64,000 nucleotides of DNA from Bradysia coprophila. Its lineage: Eukaryota > Arthropoda > Insecta > Diptera > Sciaridae. The stretch is taken from assembly GCF_014529535.1 (NCBI RefSeq), contig NW_023503305.1, positions 716,069 to 780,068 of the forward strand, read 5' to 3'. This document shows positions 14,001-26,576 of this stretch, piece after piece. The notes beneath the pieces were generated by a model. The model ran no database searches, was not told the origin of the DNA, and worked only from the letters and a program-made list of their open reading frames with translations. The first letter of the stretch is position 1. Each line of letters starts with the position of its first letter. The translations under genes and the position numbers were made by a program.

Positions 14001-15102
14001 GTTTCGTCTTCCATTCTATAGTTTTGCTTTTGTTTGTTTAGATCAAAATCTAAATAAATGCATAATTTATAGCAGTTTTTAAAAGTTGGATCACTTTCAT
14101 TTTACCAATACTCATATGTTTACTTTTTTTTTTGTTAATTAAATTTACATTTATATTGTAATCAAACTACATTTAGATGTTTTCTGTGATGAATTCCTTT
14201 TTTAACGGTTTTTTTTAGTGATTTAAACTTCTTTTTTTTCTATATTTATCTGGAAGGACACCATTGATATTTAATTTACATTTACTTAATGAGTAACTTT
14301 TTTTGGTTTAATTATTTCTAATTTAATTGCATTCCTCAAATTTATTAATTTTAATTTTTTTTCTGTTTAATCCCTTAATTTTAAAGTTCAGTTCTATTCA
14401 AGCAATTAATTTTTTTTTTTGGTTTCTTTTCTAAAACTAAAAATTTTACGAAACTAATGTGAAAATGTGTCTTTTTAAAACGATAAACAAAAATAATTCA
14501 AATATAACTATTGCAAGTAATGAGCAATTCGCCTATATAAATTACGTATAATACTTGAAAGCGACAAAACTTATTAATAAAAATGAACAAAAATATTTTA
14601 ATTGAAACATTACCAATGAAACCCTTCTTGTTTTGTAATATTTTCTCTAAATTTATTTCGTTTGTTCAAAAAATTGAAACTATAAAACTGTCTCTGCTCG
14701 CTGTAATGCCTCTTATCTAATATATTATAACTTTCCATCGCATTTGGATTAATCTTCAGGAATCACAAAATTAATTAAAATCGAATTAATTAACGGTAAT
14801 AAGAGAAATTATAAACTGCGCTGGGTAGAAAGTGCATAAGAAATGAAGAATATACTCAAAGAGAGAGTTGGTCACCTACCGCCCCTCAACATTTCTCTTA
14901 CTTTCCCAAAAACCTCGATTGCCTCGATAATAATTTATTATTGAAATTATTGCGGTTCTTTCACATCCATAGCTGAACGGACACGATAGTTTATGTCGTT
15001 GTAATTTAAATCTGAGATATAATAAGTTGGATCAACTAAAATATGTGAGTTTTACAAATTTTCCGAACTGACACTAATACCAAACTGATGGGCTAATCTA
15101 TG
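11009..15102. other. AT-rich non-coding stretch
   Basis: There are long T- and A-rich runs, especially 11.5-11.9 and 14.1-14.5 kb, and no open frame I can support. The 105-codon frame at 11142-11459 has no recognisable domain or splice context. Confidence 0.5.
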
Positions 15103-15688
15103 ATACAGTCAAAGGCAGTCAATTTTCAGCATAAATTTGCTTCAGCTGTTTTTCAGCTGATCCATACAAACAATCACAACCGTTTATACGTCTTTATTAG
15201 CGTGATTCTTACTTGTATGGAAAAATTTTTTTGTCGATATTTGGAAATTACACACCATACAAAATATTGTGTTGGTATATGGAACATTTTTCTGTATGGA
15301 CGCGATTTTTTAAAAAAATTTTTAGTGGTCACGAAAAATCACCGAAGTTTGTATGGCCTACTATGGGGGAAAAAATTTTCCATACAAACTTCGACGATTT
15401 TTCGTGACCACTAGAAATTTTTTTAAAAAATCGCGTCCATAGAGAAAAATGTTCCATATACCAACACAATATTTTGTATGGTATGTAATTTTCAAATATT
15501 GACAAAAAAAATTTTTCCATACAAGTAAGAATCACGCTAGTCTTTATACGGTTTTACCACTATCATGCGCGTGCGTGTAGCAGCTTCAACCGTATGAACA
15601 AGAAAAACCAGTTTTGATTGTATGTGTGGATCAGCTGAAAAACAGCTGAAGCAAATTTATGCTGAAAATTGACTGCCTTTGACTGTAT
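15103..15688. mobile_element. Long foldback element (586-bp near-palindrome)
   Basis: The sequence from ATACAGTCAAAGGCAGTCAA inward is repeated in reverse complement from the right end, to a centre near 15365-15378. Arms are roughly 275 bp (left) and 300 bp (right). The right arm carries an extra segment of about 55 bp near 15553-15612 that the left lacks. Open frames on both strands here mirror one another and are products of the palindrome, not genes. No clear target-site duplication is visible. Confidence 0.85.
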
Positions 15689-17148
15689 TTTAGTATTTCG
15701 ATAAATTTGACATTTCCCAGGGTTTAAAACGTTAAAACACATTAAATGAATACGGATGTCCTTGTCATCTGCGCCTACATTTGACATTTTAAATACTGGG
15801 AACCTCAAAAATATTAAAGAAAATGAAAAAAATTTCGGATTAAAATGTTAATTACTTTAAAAAAGAGCTGCCCATCAGATAAATGATTTTGTAATAATAA
15901 AATTTCCCCATATTTTCATCATAATACTCTTTCAGTTGACTTCTAGCTAATTCTGTTTCTGTCAGCAGATGAGTACTGAGTACTCTCAGTCAATAGAAAT
16001 TTAAATCAGCTGGTAAAAACAGCTGAGCAATGACTGAATGAAAGGTAAAGTACATGACTGTAGGGTAAGTGTCTTCGGAGTTATTAGTCTGTTAATTAAA
16101 CAATAATTTCCGTCATTAGATTGGTCATTTCGACTCATAATTTTTAATCCTCGTAAAACGTTACTCTAAGCAAAAATGTTCCACGCAATGCATCCAAAAT
16201 GTAGACGTTTTTATACGACTGCCTTGAAACGTAGAGCCAGTGATATGCCGAAAACGTACAGCCACTGATATGACGAGGTATAATAAAATAAAAATTATGC
16301 TAAGCAGCTTATATGCAGACTTTTATTTTTATTGTAGCTAAATTACGACCCACCCAAATTTTTGACGGTCAAAATGACTGTTCAAATGGCCAAGTTAATT
16401 CGACTCAGTGAATTTTATAATAACGAAAATCGGTGGAATTGCGTGGTATAGTTTTTTGCTTAGAATAAAGTTTTCTTCGTCAAAATAGCCATGGTTAATT
16501 GTTGTCCTGGTAAGGATGTCACACCTTTAGATCTGTTGCTTCAAAAAGTGATTGTTACATTGTTAATAAACAAAAAATTATTTCGAAGCTGATGTATTGT
16601 TCCGAAAGATTACTTTAATACGATTCAATTCCTCCGAATTTAACTTTTCATTTTGTAGTTCCTGTTATCACATAAAATAAAATTGTCAATAGAAATGAAG
16701 TATACTTCCTCTAAGAATGAATAACAAGATGACAAATACTATCTTCTCTCTACCCCTCTCTGTCAACATAAACGGCAAAGGCATACACGTATACTAGAAA
16801 CATAAAAAACGGAAATGCATTAAACTATTTTCTATTCTCTTTTTGATATTCCACCTAATATTAAATATATTGGTAGGTGCTTGATATGTATTTCGGTTGC
16901 ATTTTACACAATTGTTCGTGTATGATATGTTTGGTTTTTATGATTTTCATTTTTTTTTTCACTCTAACTTATCGTTTAATGTTTAATGTATCGCTTTTTT
17001 TACCTATCAATGTATTTTTAGTACTTTCTCCCTCATAGTTTTATCACCCAAACCTGAGTATAAATCTAAAATTTCTGCGTATAATGTTGATTCCTACCAC
17101 AGTTTGTTTCATTAATTTTTTTTTGTTTAAATTATTTTCTAAAATTGA
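15689..17148. other. Non-coding stretch downstream of ChT
   Basis: No gene seen. It lies 3' of the minus-strand choline transporter and probably includes its 3' UTR near 17149. Confidence 0.45.
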
Positions 17149-20100
17149 TTAGAAGGCAGTTTGTCCTTTAGCTGTGCTTGGCACTGACCCTGCTCCACCC
17201 CCAATCAATAGTTTACTTTTTTGTGCTTCAGCAATTGGCAGATCATCGTCTGGTTCCATGGCTGGATTAATACGTCCATTCATTTCATCTTTGCCAACCA
17301 TTGTTGCTGCCCCATACATCCGTCCCATTGGACCGGCCATAACTGACATCTGTATGGAAAGTTTATTTCGTCAAAAAAAAATCTTTAAATGGATTCGGTT
17401 CGGTGGTTTCTTTTTGTCGATTTGACGGTTTTAGGAGGCTTGTGTATGAAGGAGTTTCAACATAAACAATTTACTCGAGGGACTCCACTGTTCCCGATTT
17501 AAGAGTTTGCGATACTAACATCTTCAAGAGAATTTAAAGGTTGAGAAAGAGCAACAAATTCTTTGGAACCCTCGACGTTACTGTTAAGATGTAAGAAGTA
17601 AGAATCCTCAAGAGTTGATGCTTAGAGATTTTTTCCTTTAAAAATAGGAAAGATAAAGATGAAGTAAGATAGTGTTACCAATGTAATAGATGCAGCGTCA
17701 AGAAAAACGAGTTGTTGCAATTCTGCACTGCATATCAACATTACTTTAGGAGTGTGCTTCTCACACTACTGCCTTTACGAAAAGCTCATTGATGCATTGA
17801 ATTAATGATTTATAGCAACGCTTACCTGTTCACCCACTTCAGACGGTTCTTCTACCCGAACTACGTCCTCTGGAATATTGACCACACATCTGAAGTAATC
17901 ATAACCAGGCGCCAGGCGACCAGTTTCAAATATCCATTTTGTCCACCATGAAACACCAATGAGTGTAACCAGACTCATCAACATCGCCATCGTTCTGAAT
18001 GGGAACAGCTGCGTTCCTGTTTCATAATCGAAGCCCGGATAATGAATCAATGCTTTCAAGCCCAATTGAGGTTCACCGCCGGACAAGCGTACCAAAAATG
18101 CAACGATATATGCTGACAAACTTCCGTACGTGTTGCAGTGGTGTTTGAAGTGAACAACCATTAGCAGCTGATGGGATGGATTAATGGAATTTGTTATCAA
18201 AACTTTGGTGATAAGAGCTACAGGGAGTGCGGCGGTGGATATTAAATCCATAAAAATCAGTTCAATCAATTCGTATTGATCCCGTCCCGTCAATATAATG
18301 TGCGTAAAAATTTCTGTCCTTTAACTTAAAATTCATAAAATTTTTACCGCCTTTTCCGCAAACTGTTTGGTCCTGCAATCCATATTTATTACAAAAAGAT
18401 CTTCAGAGACCCATATCAGTTCAATATCTGTCGTATTTCTATTGCCTATTTATGAAATAAAAACTATTTATCTTTGTCATTGGATATTTTGCCTTTCCAT
18501 TCTTTATCACATCAATTTTTCAGCATATATTCCGTTGAACGTTGTGTTGTGTATAAAACAGTGGAAAATGGAGATATAAAACACGAACGTATACCACAAT
18601 TATTCAATAATGTTATTATATATATCACTGTTATGGGTTTGGACAGGTTTTTCGTTTCGGGAGTACCGATGCAAGGAGATCGATTTGTTTGGTAAAACGA
18701 AGAAAGTTAGATGGAATGTATTCACCCCCGGATAGCTTTTACATAATTTATTAGAGTATAATGTACCACAGGTGAGACAGAAGGTGGCTGGACGGGTGAA
18801 GTTTGATGGAAACCTAAATATGCCGCATTCAATTGGTTTCAGAGCGTTCCCGTATATTATTTTATTGCTTGCACTTCACATGCAGGAGTGGCTACATGCT
18901 GACACCAAAAGATGTAGCGGTAAGTTTTCTTTTACACCTCAAATCTCCGTACTCATACAATGTGCTATTTACCATACAGTTTGTGGAGCCGAGTGAAATA
19001 AGTTATCGATTTTAAAAACGAAATTTATGAGTAACCATGCACACTAGTCGCAATTTCCCGAGATATTTGCTTTTAAGACCATTTATTTTTCATTCCATCT
19101 CGTTATAAATGCGAAACACACGTTCAAAGAAGTAATTTGAGAAATTTATTACTCCGTTGGAAGACTGTATAGACAATGTATTACCTTTATGAAATTCTCA
19201 TTACAAAAAGCTTTACGTTGGGAAATTCGATCGAATCGAATGGAGTTGTTTACAACGTAACATATACATAAAACGTGAATTTAACTTTAAATTGCAATTG
19301 ACCATATCTTCATCTAGTTTGTACTATATAAATGGTTTCATCATCCATTTTTCAAATGCAGGAGCTTTTTCTTATCGGTATGACTAAATTTGCATAAATT
19401 TACGTGTCCTTACCTGTGGAAATAGAATACAGTACACCAAATCGGAGCACATTGACCTGAAATTTTATTAAATTTATATTACGTGGTTGAATCATCTCGG
19501 CCAAAATTAATTTTTCAGTAGAAGCGGTTTTGGTAATAGGAAGTTTGTTTCGGTGGCTTTGTAAATTCCACAACGCAGGCGAGCAAATAGTCATTTTCTC
19601 ACCTGCGATTTTGGTAGCTTTTGTTGTGAAAAATGTTGTGTTGACTTCGGGAAAAAAGGAAATTTCATTTTCTCTGGTAACAACATCTTCGAGGGGCAGA
19701 TAATCGTGTATTTTGAATGCACAAAGATTTTCTAGGAATTCCTTTTATTTCAAGGATTTTGCAGGACTTCCTGTTGTAAATTTTTTGAGGATTTTCAAGC
19801 ACTTCAAGGATTTTTTTTAAAGTTTAAAGAATTTTTTTTTTTGGAATTTTCAACGAATTTGTCAATTTTCTTAGCAAAGGATTATCTTTTGAGTCCAAAG
19901 GAATTTTCTATGTTTTGCCGACCCTTGGTATACAATGCTACTCGAAACAACATCCCCGTTTCCTTCAATAAAAACCCTCAAAATCGTACCATAATCCATA
20001 AATAGATGGAATCGTTAGAGCCATAACGGTAGACAGTACACCGACGACACATATTCCGACACGCATAACCCATATAATTTCCATTTCAGATGCATTTTGT

Positions 20101-23100
20101 CGAAATATCAATTTGTACACGTTACGTGCGAACATCGATGCGGCGGACAGAACAGACGAATCGGCTGATGACATTACAGCTGCGGATACTGCACCCAAAC
20201 CAAAGAACGATACAAAACTTGGTGTCAAGTATTGCAATACCATTGGTAAGATCATGCTGGTTTCTTCTTCTGTTAGTGGATACGGTCCCTTGTAACCGGT
20301 CTCGTTCCAAGCTAAAATTTGAAATGTATGTAGTCACCGACAATAGGGAATTGATTTTGGGTAGGATGTTACGTGTAGCTTTTGCAATAGCTCCAATCAT
20401 AACGGGAGGTATTGCCATCAGAATGCATCCAAACGCTGCTACGTAAGACAGAATTTGTGCCCGTCCAGCTGTTTTACTGGACAAAACTCTTTGGAAGTAG
20501 ACCTTAATTGGAATCCAATGTCAGTACACAAGTTTTGGCTTCAATATCATCAATAATTATACCTGCCAAGGAATTCCACCAAATATCAACAGCAGTCCAT
20601 TATCTATATAATACCACTGTTGTTTCGGTTCCACCTGACCTATCCAATCCACTTCCATGTCCGACAAACTTTTGACATGATCATTAGTCCATGCGAATGG
20701 AATGCACATCCACAGACCGATGAAAATGCAGAACAGTTGAATAACATCGGTATATGCCACCGAATATAAACCTCCAAAGAGTGTATAGAATACGGCAATA
20801 CACGCAGACAATATAACTGATGTACACTTATCCATGTCAATAATAACCGCAAGTGTGGCTCCTAAATAATTGAAAAGAACGATAATTAGGTAAGTAATTT
20901 ATTCGTGTTCGTGATTGGAGTACATATACACCACTCGTATACACACGTTCACTAAATGTTTCTCATACAATCATGTTTTTCGTGATTAAAATTCAATTAA
21001 CATTCTAGTAGTTATGCTTTTAAAAATGCTGCCTCTCATCAGCCAATTCATCAAAGTCATTAATACCATCTCCCAGCGTAACAGTATGTATACACGCGTT
21101 CACAATATGTTGACCTTTTTATTAATCAGTAAATTTATCAAAACTTTACAGCGCTTTAAGCTTTTTGTAGCTGTAAGATGAACCGTTCAATGGTAAAATA
21201 ATTAAATTCGTACCCTTCTGAATAACATTATGCAAATTTGAGTCGTTCGTATGTATAGACTGAGAGCCTGTGAACATATTAGTTTCACATAAGACCACGG
21301 ATTGAAACCTGTGTCATGTTACTATAAAAGTGGATTCATAGAGAAAATATTTGGTCTACAACTTTGACGATCACTTGCGTAGAAAATCGAAATTGGCGAG
21401 AAAATAAAGCCATGGACGTCAAATGTTGAATGATAATTCAAGAGAAAAGCTTTGTCCTTCAAAACAACTAAAATTTCCGAGTCTGTCATGACGAGTCCAA
21501 TAAAAAGTGTATCGCTCAAACAATGTCCATATGAGTGACTAATGAGCACATATGCTCTCGGTCTAGTAGCATTAGACCAAAATTAAAATCAAGAATTAAG
21601 ACTACATATTACACACGGTTAAAATCCTTCAAAATTATGCGAATCCGAAAAGCCTTTCATAGGAAAAACAAAAGACAATAATTTTATGGCGAAATGTCAA
21701 GAGAAATGATTTGCATTTGTAATGTCGGTTATTTCTTACAAAGTAATTTCATTTCGAAAACGCTAAACTAAAAATCGACAACAAATGATAATTATTGATA
21801 GTGAACACGATGAATGACTCAAATTTTCAGGGGTTACTTTTTCATCAAATTGAGCTTTTAACATTCACACACACAGTCTCTCTCTCTCTCTCTCTCTCCC
21901 ATAGAGGCTCTCTCCTTGCTTTTACTTTCTATAATTTATATTTATATTTAAACAAAATAATTGAATTGCTCCGGAAATAGTGTCAATTATATTCAGAGCT
22001 AATTTGATGACACGCCATGCTAGTCCATGCGATAAATTTACGTTAGTAAAAATTCCTCAGTGGACAGTTTCATTCAAATTTTCAATTATATCCAGCCAAT
22101 TGTGACTGACCTTTTCACATCAATTTCATTTGTTTTAAGATGGTGTTTGCGGTGTCTCTGGATTTAGCTTTTGTAAACAGCATTATGATAAGACAAACGA
22201 AAACTTTTAGAAAAAAAAACTTTTTTTTAATAAGAAGCTTTACGGGGAGATTTATGTTGTTGTGCCACATTCTCAGAATAGCACGGTTCCCATAATGGGA
22301 AAAGTATAAGATTGATAGTAAAATTGAAGAAACGTGGAGCTTAGAGAGTATTGATTTAAAGATACAAGTTTGGTAATGTAGGGCAGATTATAATCCATAG
22401 CAAATGTTGGTGTATGAGACGTAAGATGAATTCGAGACGATATCTTTGATTTCCGAAAATCGACTATTTTTTAGTGTTTCTACGGCTCTTTGAATTTGAA
22501 ACATCCGAAAATATTTTTTCTTGTCTTGGACATAGATTTCAGAGTTTTTCTCGTACACATCTGTTGTGGGCGGTTTATTTTAGGCACTTTCGCTTGTCGC
22601 CCTCACCTCGTTCGGGCTAGAACTCGCGGAATTGCCTAAAATCTACTCTCCACCACATATGTAAAAATTATTTCTGAGTCAAAAATACGATAACAGCAAG
22701 GATCAATCTGTCGTAAAATTGACGATGTAGGTCGATCTAGCGAAACATTTTAAATCTCATTACCGACATGAGGTTTCCGCATAAGTGCTTCATTATCTTA
22801 AATAAAATCAGCAATGGGAACATTTTAATGAAAAGCACGTCGAATCAGTAATGGTAATTAGTAAGAATTATTCGGAAAGCGTGTCATTCTCAATTATATC
22901 GATGAACAAGGATTGTCAGATTCGGATCTTATGCTTACTGGCAACGATTGACGGTTCATCAACAATTTATATGTCTCCAATGCAGTTTGTATCGGCATTC
23001 GTTCAATTCAACCAATTGGGCTACAACCATCCGACATATGCCAATCAAAAGCTTTAAAATGGCATGTCATACCTTACGTTGTAACCTGTATAGTGTTACG

Positions 23101-24955
23101 ACTATTATGGCACTATAATAAGCTTGTTTACGTCAATCAATTTAGATTTAATTGTTTACGCCGTTTCAGTGCCGTAATGTTATGGCTCTCTTGATATGTT
23201 ACGCTTTTACTGAACAGCCTGCGATAGTAATTGACTACTGACTTTAAATAACTGAAATTAAAGGTCGATACAAAGAGATGGTGTGTATGTGTAAGGCTAC
23301 CTCAATGAATTAAATTAACAGCCCGGCTGTCGGCATTTCTCTTTATTCTCCCAATTCTCTATATAACAAATGCCCACACACAATGAAACGATAAATTTAT
23401 AATCATTTCCAACAATGGGATTAAATGCGACGTATAAATGAAATTAATTTGCACGGACCATAAACCAAAAAAAATGAACGCCGCATTAACCGATTACAAT
23501 GAACAATTATATTTACCTAAAGCGGCCAATATACCAGCAGCCCAAAATACTTCACCACACAGTGCGGGAAGGAACAGCAATCCGCCCATTCGTTCGCCGA
23601 ATGAATCTTGTAGTGGATCCAACATTGTTATGTATCCTTGGCGTCTCATCGGATTTGCAAAAAATATTCCACCTTTCGTTGGGAAAACAAAACAAAAATA
23701 AATTGAAAACGAGAAAGAAAAAATTGTTTGCACAAACCGAAAACTAAGCTCAGTGCATAACCGAATGGTGCTTGACACCATACCAATCCTGATGTGTAGA
23801 TGGCTTCTGCTGTACCATTGATGTAGCCACCGCCAACCCAAGTTGCTGTGGATTTTTAAAACAAACCTTACGTGAATGCAATATTTGAATTTTGAATGAG
23901 TTTGATTCATTTGAGAGAAACTGAACAACTTTCCTGTTCATGGAATTCGTTTCAGTTATTTTATTTTTACGTCGCTGACATCCAGTACTACCATCCCAAA
24001 TTCTCATTTTATTTGGTTTGGGTCTTGGTGGAGGTTATGGGGGTGTAGGTAGTGTTGTAGGAGGAGTTTTTAGTTTATTTAAGTTGAGACGCTCTCTACA
24101 AGTGTAAAACGATGGTAATACACGACATGTCAAATGAAAATTGTTAGACAGATGCTGAAAGCATCCGAACAACGGGGAATACTAAATTGTTAGTTTTATT
24201 GTCTGCATCTTCGGCAAAAGTTTTCCAGTAACTTAACAGTACTACCAGATTCAAAATACTTTGAAATTTACGATGGTTCACGCAATGTTATTACCGAAGT
24301 TATTGAAAAGGACATAGTGGTATAAGTAACTTTTAACCTCTTCAATATGAGATCATTGTCGACCTTGCATACTGTAAAGAATCTGTGATATTTCGTATCA
24401 TAGGTTAGGCTTAAACGGATGGAATTTTCGTCATTTTAATTGCGCTCAAGACTCGGAACGGGTCAATTTCACGCCTTGGAAATGTAAATTCAAACGGAAA
24501 TTCTTTAAAGGGCATTTTCATTTTTCTTATAATTCGCCAATTGGACATGTCTGCTTTCTGTATTTTTAGTAGGTGAGACATATGAAACGGAAAGCTACTG
24601 ATACCGTCTAACTACCATGTCACTTGCATCCATCGTCGTGTCCTTTATAAAGATGATTGAATCTATTTTTCAATATCTTATTCTTAGTCTTAATTGCAGA
24701 CGACCACTTGAACGAAGTGTTGCATTCAAATCAAATCGTGTCATCTATTGCTAAATAAAAGATCATTTAAAATTTTTGCATACCTGTCATTGTAAATATG
24801 CCAACAAATAGGCCGATCGATCGACCGGCCAACATAACTTCCTCTTCAGAGTCATTTCCTTCTTCTTTCTTTCGTCCAGCCCAAATTCCCACGCCCAAAA
24901 TGAGCAAATAGAATAATACAATGCTCACAACACCGGCAATATTAACATCAGCCAT
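17149..24955 (-). CDS. ChT: High-affinity choline transporter (SLC5A7 family)
   Basis: Sodium-coupled choline uptake into cholinergic nerve endings, the rate-limiting supply for acetylcholine synthesis. Nine exons read on the minus strand: 24955-24784, 23845-23738, 23672-23517, 20861-20563, 20502-20373, 20311-19990, 19456-19414, 18167-17826 and 17349-17149. They join in frame through GT-AG sites to 590 residues, the normal family length. Recognisable pieces in order are [13 protein letters not shown] at the start, [55 protein letters not shown] (the conserved sodium-symporter core), [15 protein letters not shown] and a hydrophilic tail with [14 protein letters not shown]. Many hydrophobic segments fit an SLC5 multi-pass membrane protein. 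Introns of 938, 2655, 533, 1246 and 476 bp alternate with 60-65-bp ones. All residues that I remember as conserved appear intact. Confidence 0.96.
19414..19456 (-). CDS. ChT: ChT micro-exon (43 nt)
   Basis: This exon encodes the completed Trp codon plus [14 protein letters not shown] and lies between acceptor TTTCAG and donor GTAAGG. Without it the GLW of the previous exon cannot join LLMVVHF of the next in frame, and the family has this segment at this place. Its size makes it easy for gene finders to miss. Confidence 0.9.
21866..21900 (+). repeat. Compound CA/TC microsatellite
   Basis: A short CA run is followed by about twelve TC units, in the third intron of ChT. Confidence 0.9.
22555..22662. 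repeat. Imperfect foldback in ChT intron 3
   Basis: ACACATCTGTTGTGG and TTTTAGGCA near the left end reappear in reverse complement near the right end (TGCCTAAAAT, CCACCACATATGT). It is a small MITE-like element of about 108 bp. Confidence 0.5.
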
Positions 24956-24994
24956 TTTATTTTCCTTGTTTTTGTGTTTGTTTTCCTTACGAAT
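24956..24994 (-). promoter_or_regulatory. ChT 5' UTR end with splice acceptor
   Basis: Reading the minus strand toward the ATG, AATTTTCCAG directly precedes 24994. The following 39 bases are A-rich and end at the start codon (AAAATGG). A strong acceptor just before the start codon implies an untranslated first exon further upstream (above 25 kb), so the promoter is not at the ATG. Confidence 0.5.
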
Positions 24995-25760
24995 CTGGAA
25001 AATTAATGGAATAATAAAGTTTAGTGGAAGGTAATTGCCATCGGAATTGTAACTTGTCTGTGTAAATATACAGTAATTTTTGTGTTTTAATTTAATATTT
25101 ACGGTAATGACGCCGTTTCATTAGTATATGTATATATGACTAAGCGGATTTTGTACTGGGTTGATGATTATCTCATTTGGTTTGAAATATTTCAGCAAAA
25201 AAAAGGAGAAAAACCCAAAACAAACAAAGAATTGAATCAGACCTCTCCACCACTACGGCGCGTTTGTTTGGATATGTTCTAAATTATTGGTAATTCTTTT
25301 CCCACCTTCGTCCCTTTCAATCACATTACTGAACTCAGTTAGTTATGTTTTATCCAAAGCAATCGTCTGTGAAACATTTTATTTTACGAAATTGAGTTTT
25401 TCGAAGGAAAATCGATCGCATCGAACCTTAATTACCTCTGAATTACTGGGGATCAAGTCGATTTTCATCCATCAGTGGCATTTAAAATATTCAGTCGGTC
25501 TGGGTCAATGTCACGCTCGACAGCATTTGGAAGCTCATGGAACTTATGGCAGGCGTATTCGAAATATAAATAAATGAAAATGGGTTTTGACTCGACGAGA
25601 CCGTACTCACGAAAAGAAAGAAAAAGAAATGATTAAAATGTTAAAATGATAGAGTCAATATGTCAGACTAAGTGGAATTTTGTTTCACTGTGGTTCAATA
25701 GAGTAACAGAAAATGTTGAATGTAAATACGATCCCTTCCAAACACATACCAAATATTTGC

Positions 25761-25895
25761 TATAGGGTAAAGCTACCAAATACGAGCCCGTTATGTACCA
25801 CGAGCCCGATTTTCTTCTGTTCGCACGAACAATAGAAAACACAGTAGAGGGTTCGTATTACAACAGGAACTCGTAGTTCGTAGTTTTACCCTATA
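25761..25895. repeat. MITE-like foldback (135 bp)
   Basis: TATAGGGTAAAGCTAC at the left end pairs with GTAGTTTTACCCTATA at the right end. Internal CGAGCCCG motifs are also partly mirrored. Confidence 0.65.
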
Positions 25896-26312
25896 AAAAA
25901 TACTTCTTCAGCAATTTTACTAATTTTTTTCTCATAAAAACAAGAACCCCCAGAGGAATATAAGTATAAAAGAAACACTTGAAAAACGACGACCGTTTTA
26001 TATTCGCTTATAACGCCGCAAATATTTGATCTCAAACCATCGAGCCATTCGATGGAATGTGGAGGAAAAATATTTTTATAATGGAAGGAAGTGAGAGAAA
26101 GCACTTCAAGCTAAAATGGTAAAAGCGGGATTTCAATAAATTTCACTAGCTTGGCCATTCACAAAGTGCTCACACAAAAAGTGACGAATTTCAGATTTAC
26201 TTGCAAAAATACATGAACAATATTTGAAATTGGTATGAAGAGCACGGTTTCTTCGGACCCCTCATCGGTCGCACGTGGGAATGAACCCTGTAGCAGGGGA
26301 GTAATATAAGAT

Positions 26313-26408
26313 TACCTTCACATCGCAGAAACTGAGTAATAATCCTACAACTCCTACAACGAGCGAGCGCCAACAAATTGTAATTCGAGGTACTGCGATG
26401 TGAAGGTA
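26313..26408. repeat. Foldback (96 bp)
   Basis: TACCTTCACATCGCAG at the left is repeated exactly in reverse complement at the right. Its neighbour at 26457 is a second, unrelated foldback. Confidence 0.65.
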
Positions 26409-26456
26409 TATTGTTTTGTCGTAATACAATAGCGATGGTATGTCGAACATCATATC

Positions 26457-26576
26457 GAACGGCGTTATGCACTAACAGTACCTAATTTTTGGATCCTAAA
26501 ATTTCATGGGTATCGTGAATCAGGATTCCTGATCTTTTGGATCTTTTTTAAGTACGGTTAGTGCCTAACGCCGTTC
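26457..26576. repeat. Foldback (120 bp)
   Basis: GAACGGCGTTATGCACTAAC at the left pairs with GTTAGTGCCTAACGCCGTTC at the right with one mismatch. The centre has its own GGATCC/GGATC inverted pieces. Confidence 0.7.

Noticed and set aside
15100..15808. Several 64-104-codon frames that resemble one another on opposite strands
   Set aside because: They are mirror images made by the palindrome and lack domains or splice signals.
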